Below the pieces are notes generated by a model. It saw only the letters and a program-made list of their open reading frames with translations. It made no database searches and was not told the origin of the DNA. From Leptidea sinapis (lineage: Eukaryota > Arthropoda > Insecta > Lepidoptera > Pieridae), in NCBI RefSeq assembly GCF_905404315.1, contig NC_066309.1, positions 7,502,001 through 7,566,000 on the forward strand: a stretch of DNA of 64,000 nucleotides, in the 5' to 3' direction. Position 1 is the first letter of the stretch, and the number at the start of each line of letters is the position of its first letter. Positions 41,990-52,465 of the stretch are shown here, one piece after another. Made by a program: the position numbers and the translations under genes.

Positions 41990-42358
41990 CGGGCTTGCAT
42001 ATAGTTCGTAGCAGCTGACCGTGTAGTGTATAGACTATTACTTATTTGTGCCAGTGCACTACGCTATTTAGTTTGTTTTTGTCAGTGTTTAATGTAAATG
42101 TTGTTATTCATTAAAGTGAAGTGTGTCAATATTTTTAACCAGGGCTATGACACAGAGTTCAATAAAAAATATTAGTTGGAGACTATGTCTACTTTTATTA
42201 TTTCCCATTATCATTCCAATTTTCCAAGTATAAAATTAAGATTTATAAAGCGTTTATTATATTCTCAATGGAATATTATTCCAAAAATTTTTAGTTCAAT
42301 GTCTATAATGTGAAAAACGTTTCAATTTTACCGTGGTTTCATAAAACCACATTCATAT
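41990..42358 (+). repeat. Repeat J, copy 1
   Basis: TAGTTCGTAGCAGCTGACCG, TGTAGTGTATAGACTATTAC, then ACCAGGGCTATGACACAGAG and a terminal hairpin GTGGTTTCATAAAACCAC. It matches 62014-62560 in inverted orientation, with an extra segment present there. Class unknown. Confidence 0.7.
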
Positions 42359-42359
42359 A

Positions 42360-42720
42360 TTGGATCCACCACCATACAAACTAAATTGTTATGTATAATA
42401 CAGCCATTCTAGAATACAGGTTTTGATTGAAAAGAGTTCCTATTAAGTTTCTTGTATGTTCTTCTCACGAGCTCTAGTTTTTCCGAACATATGGCAAAAT
42501 CAAGCGCATAGTTTAAGCCTAATTGAATAAACTTTATGTGACTTTGACTTTGAAATAATTTAAACGTTTACTCTGATACGCTGCATGAGCATCTTAGAAG
42601 TAATTGGATATTACTTTATGATTATCCTGTAAGTATCCCTCTGAAGCTTTTTCTTTTGCAGAATAGTCTTGAAAGAATGTGTTGAGAGATGTTTTTATTC
42701 GACAAGACGTATAGTAGATT
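42360..42720. other. No recognised element
   Basis: Nothing could be supported. Confidence 0.4.
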
Positions 42721-42724
42721 AGTA

Positions 42725-43165
42725 GCAGATTAACACCAGGAACAGACATATGCTTATAATGCCTACTACTCGACTTAGTCGAGTTAGCAAGTCTTTTGTG
42801 GGGCGATGTATATGCTTTTACAACAGGACCCCAGAAAATGTTCAGAGCAAAAGTATTACGTTATTCAAAAGAATTGTTAAAAAACGTTTGTGTGGTAAAG
42901 GTAATACTGACTTTCTTAATGGTACCACAGATTGGGAATGGATCGACCGCCCTCAGGCTATTTAAAAATAAGTTTAATTGTACAATGTTACTTTGTAAAT
43001 GTTACTTTAATTGTAAAACATACTTTTGATAAAAAAAGCCCGCTGAGTTTGTTGGGCCCATTCTTCTCAGGCCTGAGGCATTCATTTTGGAATGGGTGGT
43101 AGTTTTTTTGACTTTCAATAAGTGATTTCACATCCTATTTTGAATAAAAATATTTGAATTTGAAT
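42725..43165 (+). pseudogene. LINE-A copy 4
   Basis: PTTRLSRVSKSFVGRCICFY, NRTPENVQSKSITLFKRIVK, KRLCGKG and then DFLNGTTDWEWIDRPQAI to a stop. The YYNI codons are missing (an in-frame loss). The 3' UTR ends TTTGAATTTGAAT. Confidence 0.85.
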
Positions 43166-43419
43166 AAGCTAATTCAAATTAATAAATGGTAGCCAATTTT
43201 GAGTTATATAAATATCGTTTTAATATATTCAACTTTTCACAATGTAAGCTCCTGAAGGAAATTGAGAGTGGCGTTTAATATCCGGTGAATTACCAGTATG
43301 TTATTTTCCAAGTGTATTTTATGATAATATTATGTTTTGAAATTGGGTCTTGCCAGTAAAATTAAAAATTCTAAGGCTTATTACTTTACTATAGTATTAA
43401 GAATTTCTTATTGTGCTAG

Positions 43420-43475
43420 GTTTTATAGTTGGACTCTTTACGATATTAAACTCTAAACGAAGTGAGTAGAATGAT
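43420..43475 (-). repeat. Repeat F, copy 3 (fragment)
   Basis: CTCTTTACGATATTAAACTC reversed matches AGTTTAATATCGTAAAG at 32200. Confidence 0.45.
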
Positions 43476-43589
43476 AATGTTCTAGAATTTTCTTTGATCA
43501 ATGCGAGCGTTAAACATTTATTAGAATAAATACTTCATTTAAATAAATAATGTAATATAATATTATATCATATAATTATGTGATTTTAT

Positions 43590-43838
43590 AAAAAAAGACT
43601 ACGTTGAAAAAAACCGACTTCAAAAACTGAAAAGTGTCAAATAAGTAACTAAAATATTAATTTATTTATTTTTTCTACCTATTGATAGGTCTTAAGTTGG
43701 TGCACACACAAAAAATAGTATTTTAATAATATTAAAGGTATAGGTTTGCATGAGAGGAGTATTAAATTAAATTTTTAGTTACTTATTTGATACTTTTCAG
43801 TTTTTGAAGTCGGTTTTTTAAAAGTAGTTTTTTTTTTT
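43590..43838 (-). mobile_element. ACCGACTTC foldback element, copy 2 (complete)
   Basis: The left arm (AAACCGACTTCAAAAACTGA, AGTGTCAAATAAGTAACTAA) and right arm (TTAGTTACTTATTTGATACT, TCAGTTTTTGAAGTCGGTTT) pair over about 75 bases. The interior matches 21180-21270 reversed. No duplication is clear at the ends because both run into A or T tracts. Confidence 0.75.
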
Positions 43839-43977
43839 ACTTTTTTGTGTCAGTTGATAATAATAATATAAAATCAACTTTGATTATTATTATTATCGTA
43901 TAGACAAACAGAGCGTGCGAGAGAGCAGAAAATCTCTAACGGAGTTACAGCAAGAAAGAAAAAGAAAGCGAATCTAT

Positions 43978-43985
43978 CTTTAATG
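43978..43985. other. 8-bp target-site duplication, left
   Basis: CTTTAATG is repeated exactly at 44375-44382. Confidence 0.85.
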
Positions 43986-44374
43986 CACGGACGAGTAAAA
44001 AATAAGCACTCCGCTCCGTTATATTAGCAAGTGAAGCACCTTTATCCTGGTGTGTGTGCGGCTACGGGGTATACCAGATACACAATATTTTTTCTCCCTT
44101 AAATAATCATATATCCACAAAAACATTTATAGTATTGTTTTTACACTTTTTCACAACGCACTACGGCATTTTTAAAATATTTTATTGCGACGCGAACTGA
44201 TCTGTCACAGACGATGGCAAATCTCATAACGGCGGCCGATCGGCTTGTATTAGTGTAAGTGTATGCCTGGGGCTATGTATTTACACGTTAACCGGATTGT
44301 TTTGGTGCCTCACTTAACAGCGTGGTACATAACTGTAAGGTGACACGGAGACCTCCTTATTTTACTCGTCGGTG
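43986..44374 (-). mobile_element. P-element-like MITE, copy 2 (389 bp)
   Basis: Inverted relative to copy 1 at 15003. It ends CACGGACGAGTAAAAAATAA and, reversed, CACCGACGAGTAAAATAAGG. The THAP start region is at 44178-44116 on the minus strand with codon 3 changed to a stop (MP*CVVKKCKNNT). The exact CTTTAATG duplication on both sides shows a distinct insertion and not a segmental inversion. Confidence 0.8.
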
Positions 44375-44384
44375 CTTTAATGTA

Positions 44385-44895
44385 ACCGATTTCTATTGAC
44401 ATGACATTTGTTTTCGGGGCAAAGTTGGCATTACTTATGGCAACAAATTTATATATTAACAATATTTCATTTAGTCGATCATTGTGATTTTGATTGTGTC
44501 TATTTTAATTTTGATGTTCCGCGGGAGTTGTCAATGTAATTTAGACTGACAGGGATTTTATTTTTTGATTTTGTTATTCATTCAGAGCATCAGGACGAAC
44601 CTTTACAAATTAGTAAAGAAATATTTATAACGATATTTTAAAACTACGCGACCACAAGGAAAAAACCTAGGTAGGTTTCTTTTTTAAATTCATACTGCAG
44701 GGTTCTCTATTCTGAGATTTGTTGTATTTTTCTGTATATATAATGACAAATGAGTTTGTGTATTTTTTTTATTTATTCAGGACCCACCAACACAGAATAC
44801 ACATGTCAATTCATAAAATTGTAACATAAAGTCCAAAAATTATGTTCCTGCAATTACATTGCACATCATGCACATTTTCATTAAATACTATTAAA
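44385..44895. other. No recognised element
   Basis: Nothing could be supported. Confidence 0.4.
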
Positions 44896-44899
44896 CATA

Positions 44900-45025
44900 T
44901 TATGTATGTTTAAGTAAGTATATCTTTTCTTAATATACCGTTTCTTGTCCCCATAGCACAGGGTATGCCTAATTTGAGGCAAGATAATTTGTGTGAAATT
45001 GTGTCAATATTATTATTATATCGTC
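44900..45025 (+). repeat. SINE-D, copy 3 (5'-truncated)
   Basis: TATGTATGTTTAAGTAAGTA, GAGGCAAGATAATTTGTGTG and GTGTCAATATTATTATTATA. The tRNA head is absent. Confidence 0.8.
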
Positions 45026-45489
45026 GTATCATATACATATTGTTTATATAAAAATGCCAACAAATACACTTTGCACTACTGAAATATCATTCGTGCACAA
45101 TTCGCACGTGAAAGATGTAACTTATTAACATTCAGAATGCTTTTAGATTTACTGCACAAACGGCACCAAAATAGCCACAACAGCAAATGAACAAATAATT
45201 TATGCGGTTGTAAAATTGGATGTGGAAATTCACACCACTTATCACGCGAGGAAATATAACAGGGGCAACCTGCAACGACTTTTATTGTTACACAAATATT
45301 GGTAACGCAGTTACGTGCAGCGATTAAGGGTTCCGTTTCATATTAATAAACTGTAATAATATATTTTATACCATTATATGCTACCATCAAACTAATTCGG
45401 ACGTTAACCTTAGTCGTTAAAGCGTTTGAGGCGTCATCTCCAGAAACGTCTTCAAATCCCGCAACCTACCTTCCTATGATCTATATCCT

Positions 45490-45990
45490 ATATTCTTGAT
45501 AATGTAATGTATGTTCGTAGGCACATAAGTGAATTTTCCAGAAACTGTCATAACCACAATGTTAACACCAGGAACAGACATACACTTATGATGCCTACTA
45601 CTCAACTAAGTCGAGTTAGTAAGTCTTTTGTGGGGCGATGTATATGCTTTTACAACAAGATCCCAAAAAATTTTCAAAACAAAAGTATTACGGAATTCAA
45701 AAGAATTGTTAAAAAACGTTTGTGTGGTAAAGGTTACTATAACATAAATGACGTTCTTAATGATACCACAAATTGGGAATGGAGTGACCGCCCTCAGGCT
45801 ATTAAATAATAAGTTTAATTGTACAATATTACTTTGTAAACATGTTTATTCGTTGAAAAAAAAAGCCCGCTGAGTTTGTTGCGCCCAATCTTCTTAGGTC
45901 TGTGGCATTCATTTTGGAATGGGTGGTAGTTTTTTGACGAAATAAGTGATGTCACATCCTATTTTGAATAAAAATATTTGATTTTGAATT
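45490..45990 (+). pseudogene. LINE-A copy 5, longest undisturbed C-terminal frame
   Basis: 45507-45809 reads without interruption: HISEFSRNCHNHNVNTRNRH, PTTQLSRVSKSFVGRCICFY, NKIPKNFQNKSITEFKRIVK, KRLCGKGYYNINDVLND and TTNWEWSDRPQAIK. The 3' UTR follows, with the TTTTGAATAAAAATATTTGA tail. It is 5'-truncated before the RT thumb. Confidence 0.85.
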
Positions 45991-45999
45991 TATGACATA

Positions 46000-46900
46000 A
46001 CATGTTTATTGTATCATATTTACTACCTACATGTTCGGAATCATTTGATAATAATCCTTATAGGTATCCGACTTCAAAAACACAATTCCAAATCAATAGA
46101 CATAATATGAACTAAAAAGTATGAAAATAATTGCGTATTTTATAAAAACTAATTAATGAATCTAATTCTAGTATCGATTATTGTTATTTTTGGAATTGGA
46201 ATGGGAATTATATAAATCGGTTCACACAGTCCAAAGTTTTGAGGTAACAAACATAAAAGAAAACATACCGACGGATTGAGAACCTGCTCTTTTTTTTTTC
46301 AGTTAGTAAATAAGATGCGAGGCGCACTAATTTAATAATTATTAGTGACTGAGTGTTCAAAATGAATATACAGTACGATGTGACAACTGTGAGAGGTGTT
46401 TTCTGAACTGAACTGTACTGACATGTAAATATACATCAACTATGAAACTGTAACTCTGACTTTATAAACAGGCACTACAATTAAATAAAAGAAGAATAGA
46501 TTTATTCATTCTGTAAAATTTCTTTAATATTCGCGCTATTTAAAGAAAAAAAGATGTGATGAATTCTATGCCTTTTATGCCTTTTAATATACATCATTTG
46601 GTATTGGTACTTGTAAATGAAAAGTTGTTCACAGAATGACGGCTGGTGACAGCATAGTTCAATGACAATAAAATGCAAATTAAAAGGATTGTTAAAGAAT
46701 ATACTAGCTTCGCAAATGAAGGCAAAAAGTATGCATCAGATCTCCCAATAAAACTGTATATCCTAGTTGTATTTAAGCTAACTATAGTCATGAGACGCAC
46801 TCCTTTTATCAATTTTGTCCCTATAGATCTCGTATAAATATGCGCTAGTTATATTTTTGATAATATGACCATGAGTTTTCTTAACGATAAGATGGCGTCC
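46000..46900. other. Mostly unrecognised, small repeat scraps
   Basis: An ACCGACTTC-type scrap lies at 46070, and a LINE-L2 tail scrap at 46560-46590 (TATGCCTTTTATGCCTTT). No gene is supported. Confidence 0.4.
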
Positions 46901-46904
46901 TAGG

Positions 46905-47150
46905 TATACGTGGTAGAAAATTTCTTGGAAACCGGACTTTGAGGAACGCCACACATCCAGATGTTGGGGATGATAGCTAAGTTCGTTGCGTATGGTGGAA
47001 AGATGGAATCAGGCAGCATGGATCAGGTCAAAGAGCTCTCCGGAACACAACCATTGATATAATCAGTAGAAGATACAACGCCATGCGACCGAGCCGTTTA
47101 CAAAGCATTGGATTCCTGATTGTTCATGCAGTCATGCATTGCACGAGGTC
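46905..47150 (-). pseudogene. LINE-B copy, diverged
   Basis: The plus strand shows CTAGGTATACGTGGTAGAAA, GCCACACATCCAGATGTTGG and GATCAGGTCAAAGAGCTC. Minus-strand remnants of the FLPRTTKLWN region are broken by many changes. Confidence 0.65.
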
Positions 47151-47159
47151 ACAGTTTTA

Positions 47160-47379
47160 CGGCCGTTTTCAATAACCTTTCTACCCTTAGTTTAAGTTAC
47201 AGATACATTGATGTCACCGTTTAATGACAAGAACTTATGTATCCATATTTATGTCCAATATAGTTATAGTTCAATGCTATCTGTCAATAAGTTACTGAAA
47301 TGTAAGTAAGCGTAAAAGGATAGATTTTTCTATGTCTAGTAAGTTAAACTAAGTATAGATAGGTTATTGAAAACGGCCG
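47160..47379. mobile_element. PIF/Harbinger-like MITE (220 bp)
   Basis: The left end CGGCCGTTTTCAATAACCTT and reversed right end CGGCCGTTTTCAATAACCTA agree at 35 of 39 bases. TTA flanks both sides (47157-47159 and 47380-47382), which is the three-base TWA target of PIF/Harbinger elements. The interior has no frame. Confidence 0.75.
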
Positions 47380-47389
47380 TTAACTGATA

Positions 47390-48180
47390 CTAGACGAGAA
47401 GAGAGATATGAGTGACGAGTAAGTAGCCGGAGCTATGCATTCTAGACCGCTAGAATGTTGGCTGTCTTAAAGTAGTGTCTAGCTTTAAACATCACCCACT
47501 GTTTCTCCGAAGCCAATTTGGCTTTTCTATCTAGGTGAAGTTTAAATTCCACCGCTGATTTGCAGCAGAAATAGATGGGAATTTTATGAAAATAATAATG
47601 TAAGGATCCTAACATAAATTTAATTTTTAAAAACAACAATGAAGATAATTCATTTGTTATAAAAACTGTCAAAAAATATGTTTCTTTAAATCTCAATCAA
47701 AAAAATCTTTGAAGTTGGTTTATTTCAATAAAAAGTCTTGTTCACTTGATTGTAATAAATACTCTACATAACAAACTATTAATTTTTAACCTCTCTTCTT
47801 ATTTTAAAAGACGTATTTGTTATGCGCAAAGGTTGTTTATTTTGGAAACACGAAACGATCGAGAACATATTTTTCTCTGCAAATCAATAGCAAGCAATAA
47901 ATCTTAGAGTGTATCTGTACTAGTACTTCATATCCGACAGCAAACAGAATCAACTTGCTCAGAACACAAGTATTAGGACACAAGTGGAGTTGTGAATCGA
48001 TGCCCGAATTGGCTTTAGTCCAGACCTCGCTCACCAATACAGAACATTACAAAAATCTGTTGTAACACGATTTGGCAATCATTCTGGATATCGAGTTTAT
48101 GTACCATGTTTGTTTTAAGCATTTCGGAAGTGTTTGCTTTCAGTTCCTATAATATAATACAATAATTAACTTAAAATATA
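47390..48180. other. No recognised element
   Basis: Nothing could be supported. Confidence 0.4.
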
Positions 48181-48184
48181 CACA

Positions 48185-48605
48185 TCTATCTATCTATATA
48201 TATATAAAAATGTATTGCTGTTCGTTAGTCTCGCTAAAACTCGAGAACGGCAGGACCGATTTGGCTAATTTTGGTCTTGAATTATTTGTGGAAGTCCAGG
48301 GAAGGTTTAAAAGGTTTGAATAAACATGAAAAATCCTCGGATTTAAATAAAACAACAATTTTGATTTTCCATTGACGTGCCCCCGTCGTTCAGAAATCAA
48401 ATAAAAATAATAGTTTAAAATGAATAACTAATCAGAATTTTTAAATTTTTCTCACTTTCTAAGGAGGTAAAAAATAAACTTCCTTAAAGCACGGGTAACA
48501 CTTAAAAAAAGGAGTCCTTTTGTTTGTTTTAAGTTTATTTTGTACAAAAGTTTAGGTCTTTTATTTATCGGTTAAGGTAAGTATGAAGTCTACCGGGTCA
48601 ACTAG
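48185..48605 (+). mobile_element. Helitron-like non-autonomous element, copy 2 (near complete)
   Basis: It starts in a TCTATCTATATATATA run, then TATTGCTGTTCGTTAGTCTC, CTCGAGAACGGCAGGACCGA and TTGAATTATTTGTGGAAGTC. It ends AAGTCTACCGGGTCAACTAG followed by T, the A|TC...CTAG|T Helitron insertion pattern. No hairpin is obvious just before the CTAG. There is no Rep/helicase code. Confidence 0.8.
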
Positions 48606-48905
48606 TATATTATATTTTTATACAAGAAGCATGGCTCCTTGGCCATATTCGCCAGGTATCTATAATCTATTGTCTGTCTACGTTCATAGTTATATTAAGT
48701 TACTTTTACATAATCTATATATTGTGTTATACATGTCAGTCTCATGCCAGAATTTGGTGAGTCAACATCTCCTGATGATGCCTCTTGTAGAGGCGAAACA
48801 CGTGTTGAATTGTTTGAAGACAAATATTGGCGGAATAAACACTAAAAAAATTCAAAACATTTGGATAATTATGGATTTCTGCAAAGTAACGCCTACTTCA
48901 ATAAT
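48606..48905 (+). repeat. Repeat with hammerhead-like motif (Penelope-like?)
   Basis: GTGAGTCAACATCTCCTGAT through GAAGACAAATATTGGCGGAA, ATAAACACTAAAAAAATTCA and TTTCTGCAAAGTAACGCC is a phrase I know as a recurrent lepidopteran repeat. It starts right at the Helitron end. No RT or GIY-YIG frame is present, so a Penelope origin is inferred from the ribozyme motif alone. Confidence 0.5.
48763..48816 (+). ncRNA. Candidate hammerhead ribozyme
   Basis: Core box CTGATGA (48772-48778) and GAAA (48795-48798) flank a stem II of GCCTC/GAGGC with a TTGTA loop. A minimal stem III (CAC/GTG) follows, then TT. Stem I can form between CAACATCTC and GAATTGTTT with two internal mismatches. Hammerheads with very short stem III occur in Penelope-like retroelements. 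One odd T (48779) lies between CTGATGA and stem II, which may lower activity. No activity can be claimed from sequence. Confidence 0.5.
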
Positions 48906-48909
48906 ATTT

Positions 48910-49270
48910 TACATAATCTGTGCTCACTCTCTTCTAATGGCCTCTGCTTGACGCATTAAATTTTGTTAAACTAATAGAATATTTTATGTAACAACTTTTT
49001 ATTAGTAATCCTCTCTATAGAGAGTATACTTCTTCTCTTCAATTACCCCCCGAAGGCTGCAGAAGTCTAGAAAATGCTGCCAACTTGCCAGGATGGTTTG
49101 TAATGTTAAAATTGGAAGATAAATGAACACGCACCATGGTCTTAAAATAAACTTTCTAACACTCTCGTTTACATCGTAACATCTACTCGCCACACAGGAT
49201 ACCAATTATTTCCTCTAAAGTTAAAGTCATTATATATTTTATTTTATGAAATACTCACATAATGCCTCTA
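48910..49270. other. Unidentified ORF region
   Basis: Minus frame 49002-49205 includes ILTLQTILASWQHFLDFCSL. I know no match, and the evidence is too thin to call it coding. Confidence 0.25.
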
Positions 49271-49274
49271 TTTA

Positions 49275-49600
49275 TTTACGGTATGTCTGGATTGATGCAT
49301 CTACTGTACTCAATAACTCTTGTGTTTATAAGCATTAATTTACTATTTTTTTTCTTTTTTTGCATTACTCAGTAAGCCTTTAAGTTTTTGACAGTATTTT
49401 TGTTGTGTGACTTTGCATATATTGTAATTGAAATGATTTGTAAAACAACTAAATTGTAAATCTTGACTTAAAAGAGTGGCAATGAGTTTCTTGCTACTTC
49501 TTCTCATTAGCTCAACCCTTTACGAAGTAGCGGTAAATTCAATAAGAAACAATATTTTTATATTTGTTTTGACATTCATAAGTGTCATTTCTGTAATTGC
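49275..49600 (+). repeat. Repeat G, copy 3
   Basis: GGATTGATGCATCTACTGTA, TTCTTGCTACTTCTTCTCAT and TTTACGAAGTAGCGGTA align with 7808-8155. The terminal GATTTGATTT tail is missing. Confidence 0.7.
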
Positions 49601-49604
49601 TGCT

Positions 49605-50245
49605 ACGAGCTACGAAACGAAAGAATCGCAACAAGTTTTGGTGTAAAAATTTTCCATAAAAATTTTTTTTTCGTACGAGAAGACTTGAAGTAAAACTATG
49701 CCCACACTATCCACCCTTCACTTAATAAAATAAACCACATTTTAGAGTAGATCACAAAAGTATAAAAAAAAAATCTCTATAATATTTCGTAATTGGTGGT
49801 TTTCCTGCCAGAGTCCAATATTATATTTCATAGTGACAATAGATTGAGTATATATTATAAGTATTTTAGTCAATACATAAGTTTACATACATATTATGTT
49901 TAAACAAGCACTAATGCCGCAGACTTCAAAATATTAGTTTTAGAAAGTTAATTTCTCATTGTTTACCTTCTTAGCTTTACACAGAATTACCGGCGATCCT
50001 TTATTTATAAGCCCCTTTAATTTATAAACTACTTTATATAAACTAAAAGAACTACTGAAAAAAACTCTTAGTCATGGAAAATATTTTTAAATAACTTCCA
50101 AATATTCCGATAATTAACCTTTACCAGTCTCTCGGAAACTCCTTCGAAATTTATCGTTTCCGATTCCATGCAGCAATTTATTGCGGATTCCAATGGCAAT
50201 ATGTCGGTATATATCACACTTAATCTCACCGGTCAACGACCCAAA
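49605..50245. other. No recognised element
   Basis: Nothing could be supported. Confidence 0.4.
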
Positions 50246-50251
50246 ACTGAT

Positions 50252-50632
50252 TTATATAAAATAGAGGTTTAAAAGTCTGTACGATAATACCCTTAGCATG
50301 ATGGATAAAAATATGTGAAAAGCAAAAACATCCTTAAGTACCTGTTGCCCTCCATAATGGCTATATAATGTTCGATTGAAAATATATTTTCCGGGCGTGA
50401 CTCTCCCTATGAAATATAACCTTTCATTACAATTGGGATACGGTTTATTATCAGAGAGTACTGCTGGTTCAAATAGAAGGACATTTTTATTTTTATGCAA
50501 GTATTTTGTCACATTGAACAGACGGGAGCAGGTAGTCGTCTGATTGCCAACGGCACTTATGATTGCTGATGAATACGTCACTATCACTTTACTAAGGTTT
50601 TTTTTTGGATTTGACTCCTTAAGAATCGATTT
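50252..50632 (-). CDS. Unrecognised ORF, possible exon or viral/TE remnant
   Basis: A stop-to-stop minus frame of about 127 codons (an ATG-independent frame; the first listed start would be GTG). Residues look protein-like and not AT-driven: SAVGNQTTTCSRLFNVTKYL, VLLFEPAVLSDNKPYPNCNE, RLYFIGRVTPGKYIFNRTLY and SHYGGQQVLKDVFAF. Two Cys residues, several Pro-Gly turns and three N-x-T/S sites fit an extracellular or luminal segment. A donor-like CAG|GTACTT follows GGQQ in frame. I recognise no family and no paralogue in the window. Confidence 0.35.
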   Translation of the reverse strand, partial: KSILKESNPKKNLSKVIVTYSSAIISAVGNQTTTCSRLFNVTKYLHKNKNVLLFEPAVLSDNKPYPNCNERLYFIGRVTPGKYIFNRTLYSHYGGQQVLKDVFAFHIFLSIMLRVLSYRLLNLYFI

Positions 50633-50639
50633 TCATATA

Positions 50640-51100
50640 AGGCGCCTCGTATGAGAAAAATATGGAGAGTAAAACCTACTCATCAAATGGGATAGTAACG
50701 TTTTTGGTGCGCACCATTCACTTTTCAGTTGTGTGTGTTTGTGTATATATCTATACTTGTGTGTAGCCAGCATAGACAGTATACTCCGTGATAGCTTACT
50801 CGTGTAGTATAATGTACCTATTAGGGTGTGCCAAAATGTAACTTACTTGATAGAACTACTAAAATTGGAATTTTGAGTTCCGCTTTTAACAGGAGTTGTG
50901 TTTGGGTATTTCCTGACATATTTTGAGCGTTAAGGATTTATTTAATTTTTTAATTATTACGCTTTTATTAGCTTCTGCTGTATGTCTGTTTGTAATCGAC
51001 TCCATTGGACTTGATTTTGTTTAGTACCTGTTCAAAGACAATCGTTCTTGTGGAGTAAACCCCAGTCATGCGTCGGCGCTGAGATACACACTTTTTATTA
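50640..51100. other. No recognised element
   Basis: Nothing could be supported. Confidence 0.4.
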
Positions 51101-51104
51101 TGAG

Positions 51105-51265
51105 AAGTGACAAGAGGAGCAGGACATTCAATTAACAGTTAGTGATAAGCCCTGCCTGATTGTTGAAAACCACATAGCGTGGCAACGCAAATGTGCTAGT
51201 TACTTTGAGACGTAAGATTTTTGGTCTCATTAGCCCAATAATTTTACGAGCTACTGTGCCCTTCA
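51105..51265 (-). repeat. Repeat C, copy 9 (diverged 3' half)
   Basis: The plus strand shows GACAAGAGGAGCAGGACATT, GATAAGCCCTGCCTG and TTTTACGAGCTACTGTGCCC. It is old and gapped. Confidence 0.6.
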
Positions 51266-51269
51266 TTAA

Positions 51270-52175
51270 AAAACAAAAATGTCTGAACATTACTTCTTCG
51301 TGTAAGAAAAAGGCGTCTTTCTTTTCGTGCATAATTAACACTACGTAGTCGCCCGTTGATGGCTGAGCTAAAACCATAACAGCCCAATAATCCTGTACAG
51401 TATACGAGAACCTTAATCATTTGGAAGTACGGATGAAAAGACCTATCCATTCCAAGTTGTATTATCAATCATATTCATAATAATGATTGTTTCACCAACA
51501 ATTTGCTTACAATTACGAGAGCTAATAAGCAAACTGTGTGTATTATAAATACAGAGATGTAAACTTAATTAACATCGAAATTTGTCATCCAGATATCCGT
51601 CGTTATTTATTCTAACTCCGGGATCTGTATGAGCCGTTTGCATGTCAGATTAAATTAACATAAATAGTCAAATACACAATGCCCAAAGTGAACCATTCTA
51701 AATTCGATGCTCGAAAGTTGTATCTCAGCAAACACGGACATTGGAAGCGGCAAATGTGACCTGAATTAATATTTGACCGGCATGTTTGCTCTACTACGCA
51801 CAGCAGTTCATTATACCCGTATAATAAACCCTTGTACGCTATTATACGCTGAAACAGCATAAATATAGGAGATAAAATTGCATATTGTAATTTAGGTAAT
51901 GCACGAGTTGCCAGGAGGACCGGTCGTGCCTTCACTCGGTTTGTGCGGTGACTTTATGTACGGATGTTCTATGAAGTCTAATTTGGAAATTAGTATTCTG
52001 ACCCATCCTTAGCATATTTAAATGGGTGTTCTTACAATAGAATTATTAATTTCCTAGTTATAATATTAAACTGTATAATTTCGGGTTTGTTACGTAGAGA
52101 TAGATATAATGTGAGAATTCTATAGCTGGTATACGTTAAACTTGCCAAGAAGGCTTCTTTGGATAGGTTTTAATA
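51270..52175. other. No recognised element
   Basis: The minus ORF 51645-51935 has no resemblance to known proteins and no coding bias. Nothing else is seen. Confidence 0.35.
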
Positions 52176-52179
52176 TGCA

Positions 52180-52255
52180 AGCATTACTGTATTTTGCTTT
52201 GAAAGACGCCTTAGCTAGTGAAATGACTGGGATAATGGACGAGCGTATTAGATTA
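52180..52255 (+). repeat. Repeat C, copy 10 (internal scrap)
   Basis: CAAGCATTACTGTATTTTGC and GCCTTAGCTAGTGAAATGAC correspond to the middle of repeat C. Confidence 0.6.
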
Positions 52256-52465
52256 TTAAGCTTTCAGGTTATTATTTATTAATTTTAAAGAAGTAAGAAA
52301 TAGTGAATAAAATTTGTAAGTAATTCAAAGTTAAAAGAGTTATGTTTTGATATCCTAAACCCAAAAAGTAGCTTATTAGTATTTTAAAGCCAATACATCC
52401 AACAGAGGCTTGTTCCTGATTGGCTGTTCGAGCTAGCTTTGCCAACCTAAGTCTACTAAGGTGTC

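Noticed and set aside
50252..50632. Assigning the ORF to a specific viral or receptor family
   Set aside because: Motifs are suggestive but match nothing I can name with confidence; left unassigned.
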